The position numbers were made by a program, and so were the translations under genes. Below the pieces are notes generated by a model that was given only the letters and a program-made list of their open reading frames with translations, searched no databases and was not told the origin of the DNA. Shown in pieces: positions 1 through 6,407 of a stretch of 9,167 nucleotides of DNA; position 1 is the first letter of the stretch; every line of letters begins with the position of its first letter. The stretch is from CAYNWK01 sp964400875. Lineage in GTDB: Bacteria > Chloroflexota > Anaerolineae > Anaerolineales > UBA4823. The stretch is taken from NCBI GenBank assembly GCA_964400875.1, contig CAYNWK010000174.1:1-9167 (forward strand), in the 5' to 3' direction.

Positions 1-1154
1 TCGCCGATACCCACCCGGCGCAAAATATCCAGGCTGTGGTGCAGCGCCCAGCGCGAGGCGTTCCCCGGTGGGCCGCCGTAAGGACGAGCATAGCGGCGTT
101 CCTTCTCGGGAGTGATCAACGCCAGATGGATCTCCTGGCGTTCCTCTCCGGGATAGATCGAGACCCCCAGGCCGACCTCCGCTCTTTGCTCGCGGCGCAG
201 TTCGGAGACCTGCCGGAAGAGCTGCTCTTTATCCGCCGGGGAGCTGCCCAACACCTGTCCGCACAGGAATGTACCGTGCGCCGCGGCCAGACGGTGCACC
301 AGCTCGCCTCCCAGGCCGGCTTCGACCACCACCAGCTGCCAGTTTCGTTCGCTGAGCCCGCGCAGCGAGGCTTGTTCTAAGGATTCCTCATCGGCGCCGT
401 AAATCCACTCTCCCAGGCGCTCGCGAATCTCGGTTTCAACCTGCTGGATCAACTCGTCTGCTTTGGTTTCGGAATCGGCTTTCGCCGTGATGCGCACGTC
501 CACCTGCCCGGAGTGGGCGGAGAGCCCGACGGTTGGGTTGTCGAGTTTTTCCAGGTCGCCGATCAAGTCATCGATTTGGGATTCGCCTACCCCGGCAGTG
601 TGCAGCAGACGCGTTTTTATCAACCCGGTGAGCTGGAAGCGTTTGCGCAGGTAGGGGTTCACAGCGTTTTGCATCAGGTATTCCATTTCGCGCGGCACGC
701 CCGGTAGCGCGATTAAAGCGTTTTCGGCGGTCTCCATGATGAACGCCGGAGCGGTGCCTACGGGGTTCTCCACCGCAATAGCGCCTTGCGGCATATAGGC
801 TTGCCGGCGGTTGTTCTCTGTCGGCGCCCGTCCAAAGCGCCGGAAGCGCGCCTGGATCTGCTCCCATAGCTCAGGACGGAATTCGATCTCCACACCCATC
901 GCCCGGGCGAAAGCCTGGCGGCTCGGGTCATCCACCGTCGGGCCCAACCCGCCTGTGGTTATGATCACGTTTGAACGTTCCATTCCCTGGCTCAGCGCCT
1001 GTGCGATGCGCTCGACATTGTCGCCAACGGTGATTTTACGATACAGGTCGATCCCCAGGTAGCGCATCTCGAGCGCCAGGTAGCGCGCGTTGGTATCGAC
1101 GATCTCGCCCAGCAAGAGTTCTGTACCGATGGTGATAATTTCGGCTACCGGCAT
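1..1154 (-). CDS. cinA: CinA-family protein (MoCF-like/pyrophosphatase domain plus degenerate NMN deamidase domain), 3' end cut
   Basis: The frame is open from the ATG at 1154 to the window edge: 384 complete codons and no stop, so only a short C-terminal tail is missing (CinA proteins usually have about 410-425 residues). The N-terminal half is a canonical COG1058 domain (molybdopterin-binding fold, ADP-ribose pyrophosphatase in characterised members): GTELLLGEIVDTN at residues 10-22, TTGGLGPTVDD at 66-76, PTENNRRQA at 111-119, NPVGTAPAF at 130-138 and LPGVPREM at 150-157. The C-terminal domain normally deamidates nicotinamide mononucleotide in NAD recycling. Here its ESxTGG signature reads EAGLGG (278-283), and the later AVTGIAGP-type strand reads GVSIYP, so that activity is doubtful. 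The ATG is preceded by AAAGGAA at good spacing. The gene lies 60 nt after the second flavoenzyme and may be read from the same transcript. The family assignment is firm. The role is housekeeping nucleotide salvage and is probably unrelated to the amino-acid genes. Confidence 0.93.
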   Translation of the reverse strand, partial: MPVAEIITIGTELLLGEIVDTNARYLALEMRYLGIDLYRKITVGDNVERIAQALSQGMERSNVIITTGGLGPTVDDPSRQAFARAMGVEIEFRPELWEQIQARFRRFGRAPTENNRRQAYMPQGAIAVENPVGTAPAFIMETAENALIALPGVPREMEYLMQNAVNPYLRKRFQLTGLIKTRLLHTAGVGESQIDDLIGDLEKLDNPTVGLSAHSGQVDVRITAKADSETKADELIQQVETEIRERLGEWIYGADEESLEQASLRGLSERNWQLVVVEAGLGGELVHRLAAAHGTFLCGQVLGSSPADKEQLFRQVSELRREQRAEVGLGVSIYPGEERQEIHLALITPEKERRYARPYGGPPGNASRWALHHSLDILRRVGIG

Positions 1155-1214
1155 AGTTTCCTTTTATTCGCGAAGGTTCTGGCGGGCTTCAACTCACCTG
1201 CGGTCCTTAACCGG
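1155..1214 (-). other. 60-nt spacer before cinA
   Basis: This spacer separates the stop of the second flavoenzyme from the cinA start. It contains the cinA ribosome binding site (AAAGGAA, a few nt before the ATG) and an 8-bp perfect palindrome, TTCGCGAA, at 1167-1174. A short CGGT/ACCG stem lies just after the upstream stop, but no T-tract follows it, so there is no convincing terminator. I see no clear promoter. Read-through from the catabolic genes into cinA is therefore possible. Confidence 0.4.
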
Positions 1215-2369
1215 CTAAACAACGTTGTACTCACGGATCAGGCGGTCTTCTGCGAAGCGCGCCAGGTCGAGCATGGAGACATCCACGCTGTGGGCTTGTC
1301 CATCCAGAATGATTTCGCTCATCAGCTTTCCGGCGATCGGCCCGTGCATAAATCCGTGTCCGGAGAAGCCGGTGATCACATAGAAGCCCTCTACAGGCGT
1401 GGCACCAATGATAGGATGGGCGTCCGGGGTGACTTCGTATAAACCGGCCCAGTGTGAAGCCAGACGGGCTTTTTCCAACAAAGGCATGCGCTGTATGGCT
1501 GCCTCCAGGTTTGTAAGTTCGAAGTCCGGGTCAACGCTCTGGTCGAAACCGGGTTGCTCGTCCGGATTGGACATGCCGGTCAGCAGCCCCTCACCTTCGC
1601 GATGGAAATACAACGATTGAGCGAAATCGATCACGAAAGGGAAGTCATCCGGTATCTCGGGTAGCGGGGTCGTGGTGAGCATCTGGCGGCGCAGCGGGGT
1701 GACCGGCAGATCAATACCGGCAAGGGCGCTGGTTTTCCCGGCCCATGGCCCGGTGGCATCCACGACGACCGGCGCTGAGATGGCTCCATCTTGAGTACTC
1801 ACCCGCTGGATTCGGCCGGACTGCACCTCGATGCCGGTCACAGCCTGGCCGTTCAAAGCAGTCACGCCCATCCTCTGGGCCGCGCCAATGTAAGCCATCA
1901 CCACGCTGTTTGGGTCGGCGAGACCATCCTTGTCATGATAGGTCCCGGCGAGTACATCCTCGAATTTCATCATCGGTAAGCGGCGGCGGATCTCATCGCC
2001 GGATAGCCATTCCGTCATCACTCCCAGGCTGTGCTGCAGTTCAAGGTTGTGCCGGAAGACCTCCAGGTCGCTCTGCCGAGTCAGTGCAAATAGATAACCG
2101 CACTGGCGGTAATCGGCGGTTTGCCCGGTTTCCTCCTCCAGGCGATCCAGCATCGGTAAACTTGCCATCGACAGGCGGATGTTCACTTCGGTGGCAAATT
2201 GGTAGCGCACACCTCCAGCGCATCGGCCGGTTGCGCCTTGCCCGAAGAATTGTTCTTTTTCCAGTAGCAGGATGTCCGTCTGGCCGCGTTTAGCCAGGTG
2301 ATAAGCTGTGCTGGCGCCCATCACGCCCCCGCCAATTATGAGGATGGAAGCCGTCTTCGGGATGGACAT
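1215..2369 (-). CDS. DAO-family FAD-dependent oxidoreductase (sarcosine oxidase beta / D-amino acid dehydrogenase-like), second copy
   Basis: The product has 384 residues, a normal length for single-chain members of the DAO (D-amino acid oxidase) superfamily. The N-terminal Rossmann dinucleotide-binding motif is GGGVMG at residues 13-18, with the ribose-binding acidic residue at E37. It is followed by ATGRCAGGVRYQF at 46-58, where sarcosine oxidase beta-like and proline dehydrogenase-like members carry a similar flavin-contacting segment. GFSGHGFMHGP at 334-344 is the C-terminal FAD-binding signature. No signal peptide or membrane segment is seen, so it should be cytoplasmic or peripheral. 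Such enzymes oxidise a C-N bond of a secondary amine, imino acid or D-amino acid, giving an imine and reduced flavin. The ATG at 2369 has AGAAGGA upstream, and the gene ends with TAG. It follows the OCD-family gene by 53 nt and is likely co-transcribed. It is clearly diverged from the other flavoenzyme of the cluster, so it is not a recent duplicate. The substrate is unknown, and electron-transfer partner subunits (SoxA, SoxD, SoxG or OoxA types) are absent here. Confidence 0.9.
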   Translation of the reverse strand: MSIPKTASILIIGGGVMGASTAYHLAKRGQTDILLLEKEQFFGQGATGRCAGGVRYQFATEVNIRLSMASLPMLDRLEEETGQTADYRQCGYLFALTRQSDLEVFRHNLELQHSLGVMTEWLSGDEIRRRLPMMKFEDVLAGTYHDKDGLADPNSVVMAYIGAAQRMGVTALNGQAVTGIEVQSGRIQRVSTQDGAISAPVVVDATGPWAGKTSALAGIDLPVTPLRRQMLTTTPLPEIPDDFPFVIDFAQSLYFHREGEGLLTGMSNPDEQPGFDQSVDPDFELTNLEAAIQRMPLLEKARLASHWAGLYEVTPDAHPIIGATPVEGFYVITGFSGHGFMHGPIAGKLMSEIILDGQAHSVDVSMLDLARFAEDRLIREYNVV

Positions 2370-2402
2370 GCATTATCCTTCTGTCTGACTTTCCAAGGTT
2401 GC

Positions 2403-2421
2403 GCCTCTGGACGTTAGAGGC
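2403..2421 (-). other. Small intercistronic hairpin after the OCD-family gene
   Basis: GCCTCT and AGAGGC (2403-2408 and 2416-2421) form a perfect 6-bp stem with a 7-nt loop. It starts one nucleotide after the TGA of the OCD-family gene on the transcribed strand. No run of T follows, so it is not a standard intrinsic terminator. It could stabilise the upstream mRNA or tune expression of the downstream flavoenzyme, or it may be chance. Confidence 0.3.
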
Positions 2422-2422
2422 A

Positions 2423-3412
2423 TCACCAGGCCACCTGCTGTCCCAGGTTTTGGTTTTGGGCGTTCTCTATCGCCAGCCGGGCGGCCATGGCGTCCTGAAC
2501 GGCGACGCCGACAGATTTAAAAAGAGTGATTTGGTCGTTATCCTCCCGGCCTGGCTTACGCCCGAGGACGATCTCGCCCAGTTCGGCGTGGATCCGGTCT
2601 GGTGTCATCAGACCGCTCTCGATAGGGCGGATCAAATCGCCGGTTTCTTCCAGCGCTGCCGAACGCGAGTCAACCACGATCCTGGCGCGCAGCACCGTCT
2701 CGGTCGGGATCTCCTGCATCTCCGGCATGTAAGAACCAACGGCGTTGATATGTGCGCCCGGTTTGAGATCCGCGTCAGCGAAGACGGGCGTCGTCGCCGT
2801 CGTCGCCGTGCAGATTATGTCGGCTTCGGCAAGGGCGGTCTGGGGGTCCTCGGCGGCGCGCAGATCCGCCGGAATAGAACCTTTCCCCTTCATCTCGGCG
2901 ACGAATGCCTCGGCTTTCTGCCGGTTAGGGTCGATTACCCAGGCGCGTTGGATCGTGCGCACGACGCACACGGCTTCCAGCTGCGTGCGCCCCTGAACGC
3001 CGGCGCCGAATATTGCGGCAACCTGGCTGTCACCGCGTGCCAGTAAATCTGTTGCCGCTCCGGAAGCTGCGCCGGTGCGAATAGCGGTCAGCTGGTTTCC
3101 TTCCAGGATCGCCAGAGGGCGTCCGGTCTCGGCCTCCAGCGCCAGGACGATGGCCTGGATGATCGCCAGACCTTGTTGCGCGTTGCGAGGGAAGACCGAG
3201 ACGATTTTGACCGCCAGCGCGGATCGTTCGTCCTCCTGCACGAAAGCGGGCATCAGGATGCTGACGCCTTCGTAAGGCGTGACAGGAAGCCGGCCCCGTA
3301 AAGGCACCTCAGCGCGCAGGTCGGAAAGTGCCGCAAAAGCCGCCTTCATGGCTTCGATCGCGGCTTTCATCGGTAATGCCTGGCGAACCTCGGCAGCTGT
3401 GAGAATTAACAT
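2423..3412 (-). CDS. Ornithine cyclodeaminase / mu-crystallin family NAD(P)-dependent enzyme, probably a ketimine reductase or amino-acid dehydrogenase
   Basis: The 329-residue length fits the family. The carboxylate-binding residues known from Pseudomonas putida ornithine cyclodeaminase are present at the same numbers: K69 in LAVKIVSV and R112 in AIRTGAAS. The Rossmann motif GAGVQG lies at 136-141, and D161 at the end of the second strand favours NAD(H) over NADP(H). C-terminal FKSVGVAVQD (298-307) is also typical. The region that holds the catalytic aspartate of ornithine cyclodeaminase (GGDCP) reads GSYMP at 226-230, so Tyr stands where Asp228 would be. This argues against ornithine-to-proline cyclisation. 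It fits members that reduce cyclic imines (delta1-pyrroline-2-carboxylate or delta1-piperideine-2-carboxylate reductases) or act as amino-acid dehydrogenases. The start at 3412 lies only 6 nt after the stop of the upstream flavoenzyme, with a weak binding site (GGGAT), so translational coupling is likely. Inferred role: processing the imine made by the flanking flavoenzymes. The family is certain; the exact reaction is not. Confidence 0.92.
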   Translation of the reverse strand: MLILTAAEVRQALPMKAAIEAMKAAFAALSDLRAEVPLRGRLPVTPYEGVSILMPAFVQEDERSALAVKIVSVFPRNAQQGLAIIQAIVLALEAETGRPLAILEGNQLTAIRTGAASGAATDLLARGDSQVAAIFGAGVQGRTQLEAVCVVRTIQRAWVIDPNRQKAEAFVAEMKGKGSIPADLRAAEDPQTALAEADIICTATTATTPVFADADLKPGAHINAVGSYMPEMQEIPTETVLRARIVVDSRSAALEETGDLIRPIESGLMTPDRIHAELGEIVLGRKPGREDNDQITLFKSVGVAVQDAMAARLAIENAQNQNLGQQVAW

Positions 3413-3418
3413 TCTAGC

Positions 3419-4597
3419 TTATCCCAGGATGCTGTATTCGTACTGGCCGTGCACCGGCGCGCCTCGTTCGAAGCGGTCCAGGGCAAATAAACTAACCGGG
3501 TCGTCGGGCTGTTTGCCTTTTAAAACCAGCTGGGCCATCATCCGCCCGGCAGCTGGCGCCAGCTTGAAGCCGTGCCCGCTGGTGCCGGCAAAGACATATA
3601 AACCTGTATACCCCGGGACCGCATCCATGATGGGGTGCCAATCGGGGGTCAGATCGTAAAGCGACGCGTAGCTGCTGGCCAGGTGGCCTCGTTCCATCCC
3701 GGGATACCGTCGGGCAACCCTTTCAGCAAAGGAAGCGATCAGGTCCATGGCGACTTTATCGCTGAAGTTGTCCGGGTCTGAGATTTGATCGCCGGTCTCT
3801 TCTTCTGGGGCGATTGATCCAATCAGGATCTGTCCACCGGTCTCCGGGCGCAGATAGACCTGAATAATGAAATCCGCCCAAATCCGGCGGATGTTCAGCT
3901 CAGCTGGGCGGCGGAACAAAACCACTTTGACGCGGGCTGTCGAGATGGGCAGGTCAACTCCCAGTGGGTGTAGCAGGTGCGGGGTCCACGGCCCGGCGAT
4001 CACCACAACCTTCCCGGCGGGCAGGAATCCCTGGTCAGTTTCCACGCCGCTGATCACCCCAGCCTGACTGCGCAACCGCGTCACGGTGACGCCGCTGCGG
4101 ATTTGGGCGCCGGCGCGCGCCGCAGCCCTGGCGAAACCGTTGGCAGCCTCTGCCGGGTCACAGTAGCCGGCCTCTGGTTCGTAAGCAGCCCCGCCCAATC
4201 CGCTCGGGTCGATGTCGGGTTCGAGATCTTGGATTTCTTCCGGCGAGACGAAGCGGGTGTTGATTCCCACCGACCGTTGCATGGTGATGTTAGCTTTAAG
4301 CCCCGCCACGTCCTCAGGGCGTACGCCGAGCAAAAACTCGGTCTCGGTGAACACCTTTTCTCCACCGATCTTCTCGGGGAAATTCTGCCAGACACGCAGA
4401 GATTCGAGGGCCATGCGGGCGGTGACCGGATTGGAGTAATGCTGGCGAACGATGGCGCTGGATACCCCCGACGGCCCTCCGGCGACGAATTCTTTTTCAA
4501 CCAGGGTGACTTCTGCGCCGTTTTCCGCCAGGTTGTAAGCGGTGCTCACACCATTGATGCCCCCACCAACGACGATTATTTCACTCCCTTTGGCCAT
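3419..4597 (-). CDS. DAO-family FAD-dependent oxidoreductase (sarcosine oxidase beta-like), first gene of the catabolic cluster
   Basis: The product has 392 residues from the ATG at 4597. This start is preferred over an upstream in-frame ATG at 4741: GAGGA lies about 6 nt before it, the Rossmann strand begins at once (GGGING at 11-16, acidic E34 closing the second strand), and the 48 extra residues would be non-homologous and cross the promoter region. The segment SSAIVRQHYSNP at 46-57 and the C-terminal GTSGHGFKLAP at 338-348 are typical of sarcosine oxidase beta-like flavoproteins. The likely reaction is oxidation of a secondary amine, N-alkyl amino acid, cyclic imino acid or D-amino acid to the imine, passing electrons to oxygen or a carrier. 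It is soluble, with no leader. The stop (TAA) is 6 nt before the OCD-family start, which firmly ties the two genes. It appears to open its own transcription unit behind the importer terminator. The substrate cannot be fixed from sequence. Confidence 0.91.
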   Translation of the reverse strand: MAKGSEIIVVGGGINGVSTAYNLAENGAEVTLVEKEFVAGGPSGVSSAIVRQHYSNPVTARMALESLRVWQNFPEKIGGEKVFTETEFLLGVRPEDVAGLKANITMQRSVGINTRFVSPEEIQDLEPDIDPSGLGGAAYEPEAGYCDPAEAANGFARAAARAGAQIRSGVTVTRLRSQAGVISGVETDQGFLPAGKVVVIAGPWTPHLLHPLGVDLPISTARVKVVLFRRPAELNIRRIWADFIIQVYLRPETGGQILIGSIAPEEETGDQISDPDNFSDKVAMDLIASFAERVARRYPGMERGHLASSYASLYDLTPDWHPIMDAVPGYTGLYVFAGTSGHGFKLAPAAGRMMAQLVLKGKQPDDPVSLFALDRFERGAPVHGQYEYSILG

Positions 4598-4624
4598 CTG
4601 ATTTCCTCGAAATCTAGTTCTTTT

Positions 4625-4660
4625 AAGACTTGTGCATTTACCTTGAACTACGCAAGTCCT
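4625..4660. promoter_or_regulatory. 36-bp imperfect dyad, candidate operator
   Basis: On the plus strand AAGACTTGTG (4625-4634) is mirrored by CGCAAGTCCT (4651-4660): 8 of 10 positions are symmetric, with a perfect GACTTG/CAAGTC core and a 16-bp centre. It lies 28 to 63 bp upstream of the first flavoenzyme start, overlapping or just downstream of the candidate promoter, where a dimeric repressor or activator could bind. No regulator gene is in the window, so the binding protein is unknown. The spacing between half-sites is about two helical turns. It could also be chance or form an mRNA hairpin. Confidence 0.35.
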
Positions 4661-4689
4661 ATCATTAGAAGGTACAAAGTTGGGGTAAA
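4661..4689 (-). promoter_or_regulatory. Weak candidate sigma-70 promoter for the flavoenzyme cluster
   Basis: Read on the minus strand, TTTACC (4689-4684, 4 of 6 matches to TTGACA) is followed after 17 nt by AATGAT (4666-4661, 4 of 6 matches to TATAAT). Transcription would begin near 4654, inside the dyad described separately. The match is modest and the host's promoter consensus is unknown. The better argument is positional: a terminator lies just upstream, so a promoter is needed somewhere between 4598 and 4758. Confidence 0.25.
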
Positions 4690-4758
4690 TGAGCTGCGGG
4701 TTGGTTGATGGATCATGGATTGAGGGTTGCAGAGCGAGCAATGAACCTGCACTGTGGA

Positions 4759-4800
4759 TAAGAAAAGCGCAGTGGGGGTAATTCTACCACCGCCGCGCTT
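4759..4800 (-). terminator. Intrinsic terminator of the liv operon
   Basis: On the minus strand an AAGCGC...GCGCTT stem (4795-4800 with 4765-4770) continues inward as a GC-rich helix with a G-T wobble and two mismatches. It closes on an 8-nt AT-rich loop (TAGAATTA) and is followed by TTTCTTA. The hairpin starts 62 nt after the livF stop. It separates the importer genes from the flavoenzyme cluster. The plus-strand side is also AT-rich, but no plus-strand gene needs it. The rest of the 4598-4861 gap holds only the candidate operator and promoter and a small ATGGAT direct repeat (4708-4713, 4715-4720). Confidence 0.7.
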
Positions 4801-4861
4801 ATATTTTCTCGGGATGAAACCCAATTCATTTGCTGGTATTACGCAGTTAAAACCGGGTGAA

Positions 4862-5575
4862 TTAGTCTATCCCCAGGTACGCTTTTTGTACCATTTCGTT
4901 CTCGCGCAGTTCCGCAGCGCTGTCCTGAAGAACGATCTCACCGGTTTGGAGTACGTAGCCTCGGTGGGCGATAGAGAGGGCCATTTGCGCATTCTGCTCG
5001 ACCAGCAAAATGGTCACCCCTTCCTGGTTGATCTGCTTGATGGTGTCAAAGATGCTCTCGACCAGCAATGGGGCCAGTCCCATGGAGGGTTCGTCCATAA
5101 GGAGCAACCTGGGGTCAGTCATCAGGGCGCGACCGGTAGCCAGCATCTGCTGTTCGCCTCCGGAGAGCGTACCGGCGACCTGGCTGCGGCGCTCCTTCAG
5201 GCGTGGAAACAAGTTAAATACCCGTTCCAGATCGCGTTTAATCCCCTCTCTGTCACCGCGGGAATAAGCGCCCATGTCCAGATTCTCAGAGACGGTCAGC
5301 TTAGAGAAGATGCCGCGTCCTTCTGGCACCATGGCAACTTTCTTGTAGACGATCTCGTTCGCCTTATATTGGCCCAGGTCTTCACCTTCGAGCGAGATCG
5401 ACCCTTGGCGCGGCGGTAAAAGTCCGCTGATGGCGCGCAAGGTGGTCGTCTTTCCTGCGCCATTGGCGCCGATTAGAGTGACGATCTCGCCTTTTTCCAC
5501 CGAGAGCGAGATGCCTTTCAGCGCGTGGATGTTATCGTAGTAAGCGTGGACGTTGTTGACTTCAAGCATTGGCAT
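4862..5575 (-). CDS. livF: LIV-type ABC transporter ATP-binding protein LivF
   Basis: The protein has 237 residues from the ATG at 5575, matching the usual LivF length of about 233-237. An upstream in-frame ATG at 5641 would add 22 residues overlapping livG and is rejected because AGGAG lies 7 nt before 5575. Walker A is GANGAGKTT at residues 36-44, the ABC signature is LSGGEQQ at 137-143, Walker B is LLLMDEP at 157-163, and the LivF-typical LVEQNA (191-196) stands where other ATPases have the switch histidine. It pairs with LivG as the cytoplasmic ATPase dimer that drives import of branched-chain or related amino acids through LivH and LivM. It is the last gene of the operon, 16 nt after the livG stop, and is followed by the terminator. 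Confidence 0.94.
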   Translation of the reverse strand: MPMLEVNNVHAYYDNIHALKGISLSVEKGEIVTLIGANGAGKTTTLRAISGLLPPRQGSISLEGEDLGQYKANEIVYKKVAMVPEGRGIFSKLTVSENLDMGAYSRGDREGIKRDLERVFNLFPRLKERRSQVAGTLSGGEQQMLATGRALMTDPRLLLMDEPSMGLAPLLVESIFDTIKQINQEGVTILLVEQNAQMALSIAHRGYVLQTGEIVLQDSAAELRENEMVQKAYLGID

Positions 5576-5591
5576 TGATCGGCTCCTGCTG

Positions 5592-6395
5592 CTAATCCGC
5601 TGCGATAGCGCCCGCTTCGCTCCGCCCGTCAGCTGCTCCACGCCCGAGATAGGCTTCGATTACCCGCGGGTTGCGTTGAATCTGGATCGGTGAGCCTTCG
5701 GCGATCTTGGTTCCAAAATCCAACACAGAGATATTCTCGCTGATGTCCATCACCACGCGCATATCGTGCTCGATGAGTAAGATGGTGATGCCGAGATCAT
5801 CGCGCAGGTGCCGGATGAACTGGGTCATCTCGCCAGTTTCCTGTGGGTTCATCCCAGCGGTTGGTTCGTCCAGGAGCAGCAGTTTGGGAGTGCTTGCCAG
5901 GGCGCGGGCAATTTCCAGGCGGCGTTGAGCGCCGTAGGGCAGGTTGCGCGAGAGCTGATCGCCCAGGCCTTTGAGACCAACATAATTAAGCAGCCGGCGG
6001 GCCTCCTCATCCGCCCAGGCTTCTTCTTCCACGTAACGGCGAGTTCGAATAATTGATTCAGCCCAGAATGATTTTAACCGAGGATGCATCCCCACAAGGA
6101 TGTTTTCTATGGAAGTCATGGCCGGAAAAACCCGGATGTTCTGGTAAGTACGAGTGATCCCCAACTTGGTGATCAGGTCGGGTGACAGCCCGTTGATTCT
6201 CTGGCCGTTGAAAATGATATCACCTTCGTCAACCTCATAAAAACCGGTGACGCAGTTGAAAAACGTGGTTTTGCCCGCACCGTTGGGACCGATGATGCTG
6301 ACGATCGAGCCTTCTTCAATATCAAAATTGAAGTCGTTAACCGCTACCAGGCCGCCGAAGCGTTTTGTGACGTTTTTTGAAGATAAAATCGACAT
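5592..6395 (-). CDS. livG: LIV-type ABC transporter ATP-binding protein LivG
   Basis: The product has 267 residues. Walker A is GPNGAGKTT at 36-44, the Q-loop is in TYQNIRVF (83-90), the LivG-type degenerate signature LPYGAQRRLEIARAL spans 152-166, Walker B is LLLLDEP at 172-178, and the switch histidine lies in IEHDM (208-212). The C-terminal YLG motif is followed by about 14 extra, low-complexity Ala/Gly-rich residues not needed for function. It is one of the two ATPase subunits of the importer. The ATG at 6395 has GAGGG 8 nt upstream. It starts 12 nt after the livM stop and ends 16 nt before livF, so all four genes look co-transcribed. Confidence 0.95.
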   Translation of the reverse strand: MSILSSKNVTKRFGGLVAVNDFNFDIEEGSIVSIIGPNGAGKTTFFNCVTGFYEVDEGDIIFNGQRINGLSPDLITKLGITRTYQNIRVFPAMTSIENILVGMHPRLKSFWAESIIRTRRYVEEEAWADEEARRLLNYVGLKGLGDQLSRNLPYGAQRRLEIARALASTPKLLLLDEPTAGMNPQETGEMTQFIRHLRDDLGITILLIEHDMRVVMDISENISVLDFGTKIAEGSPIQIQRNPRVIEAYLGRGAADGRSEAGAIAAD

Positions 6396-6407
6396 GATGG
6401 GGTCCCT

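Noticed and set aside
36..1062. Several short open frames on both strands across the left end
   Set aside because: They are shadows of the uninterrupted cinA frame on the minus strand, which has no stop before the window edge.
2399..3046. 215-codon plus-strand open frame opposite the OCD-family gene
   Set aside because: It is a mirror of a conserved coding sequence; its translation is rich in Arg/Gly/His with no family motifs.
3977..4708. 243-codon open frame on the plus strand opposite the first flavoenzyme
   Set aside because: It is fully antisense to a well-supported DAO-family gene, has no recognisable domain and no ribosome binding site, and fits the GC-rich mirror-frame pattern seen opposite every gene here.
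4598..4741. 48-residue N-terminal extension of the first flavoenzyme from an upstream ATG
   Set aside because: The downstream ATG at 4597 has a good GAGGA site and leads straight into the FAD-binding strand; the extension would read through the regulatory region.
4754..5419. 221-codon plus-strand open frame opposite livF
   Set aside because: It starts with GTG inside the terminator hairpin, lacks a ribosome binding site and mirrors the LivF ATPase.
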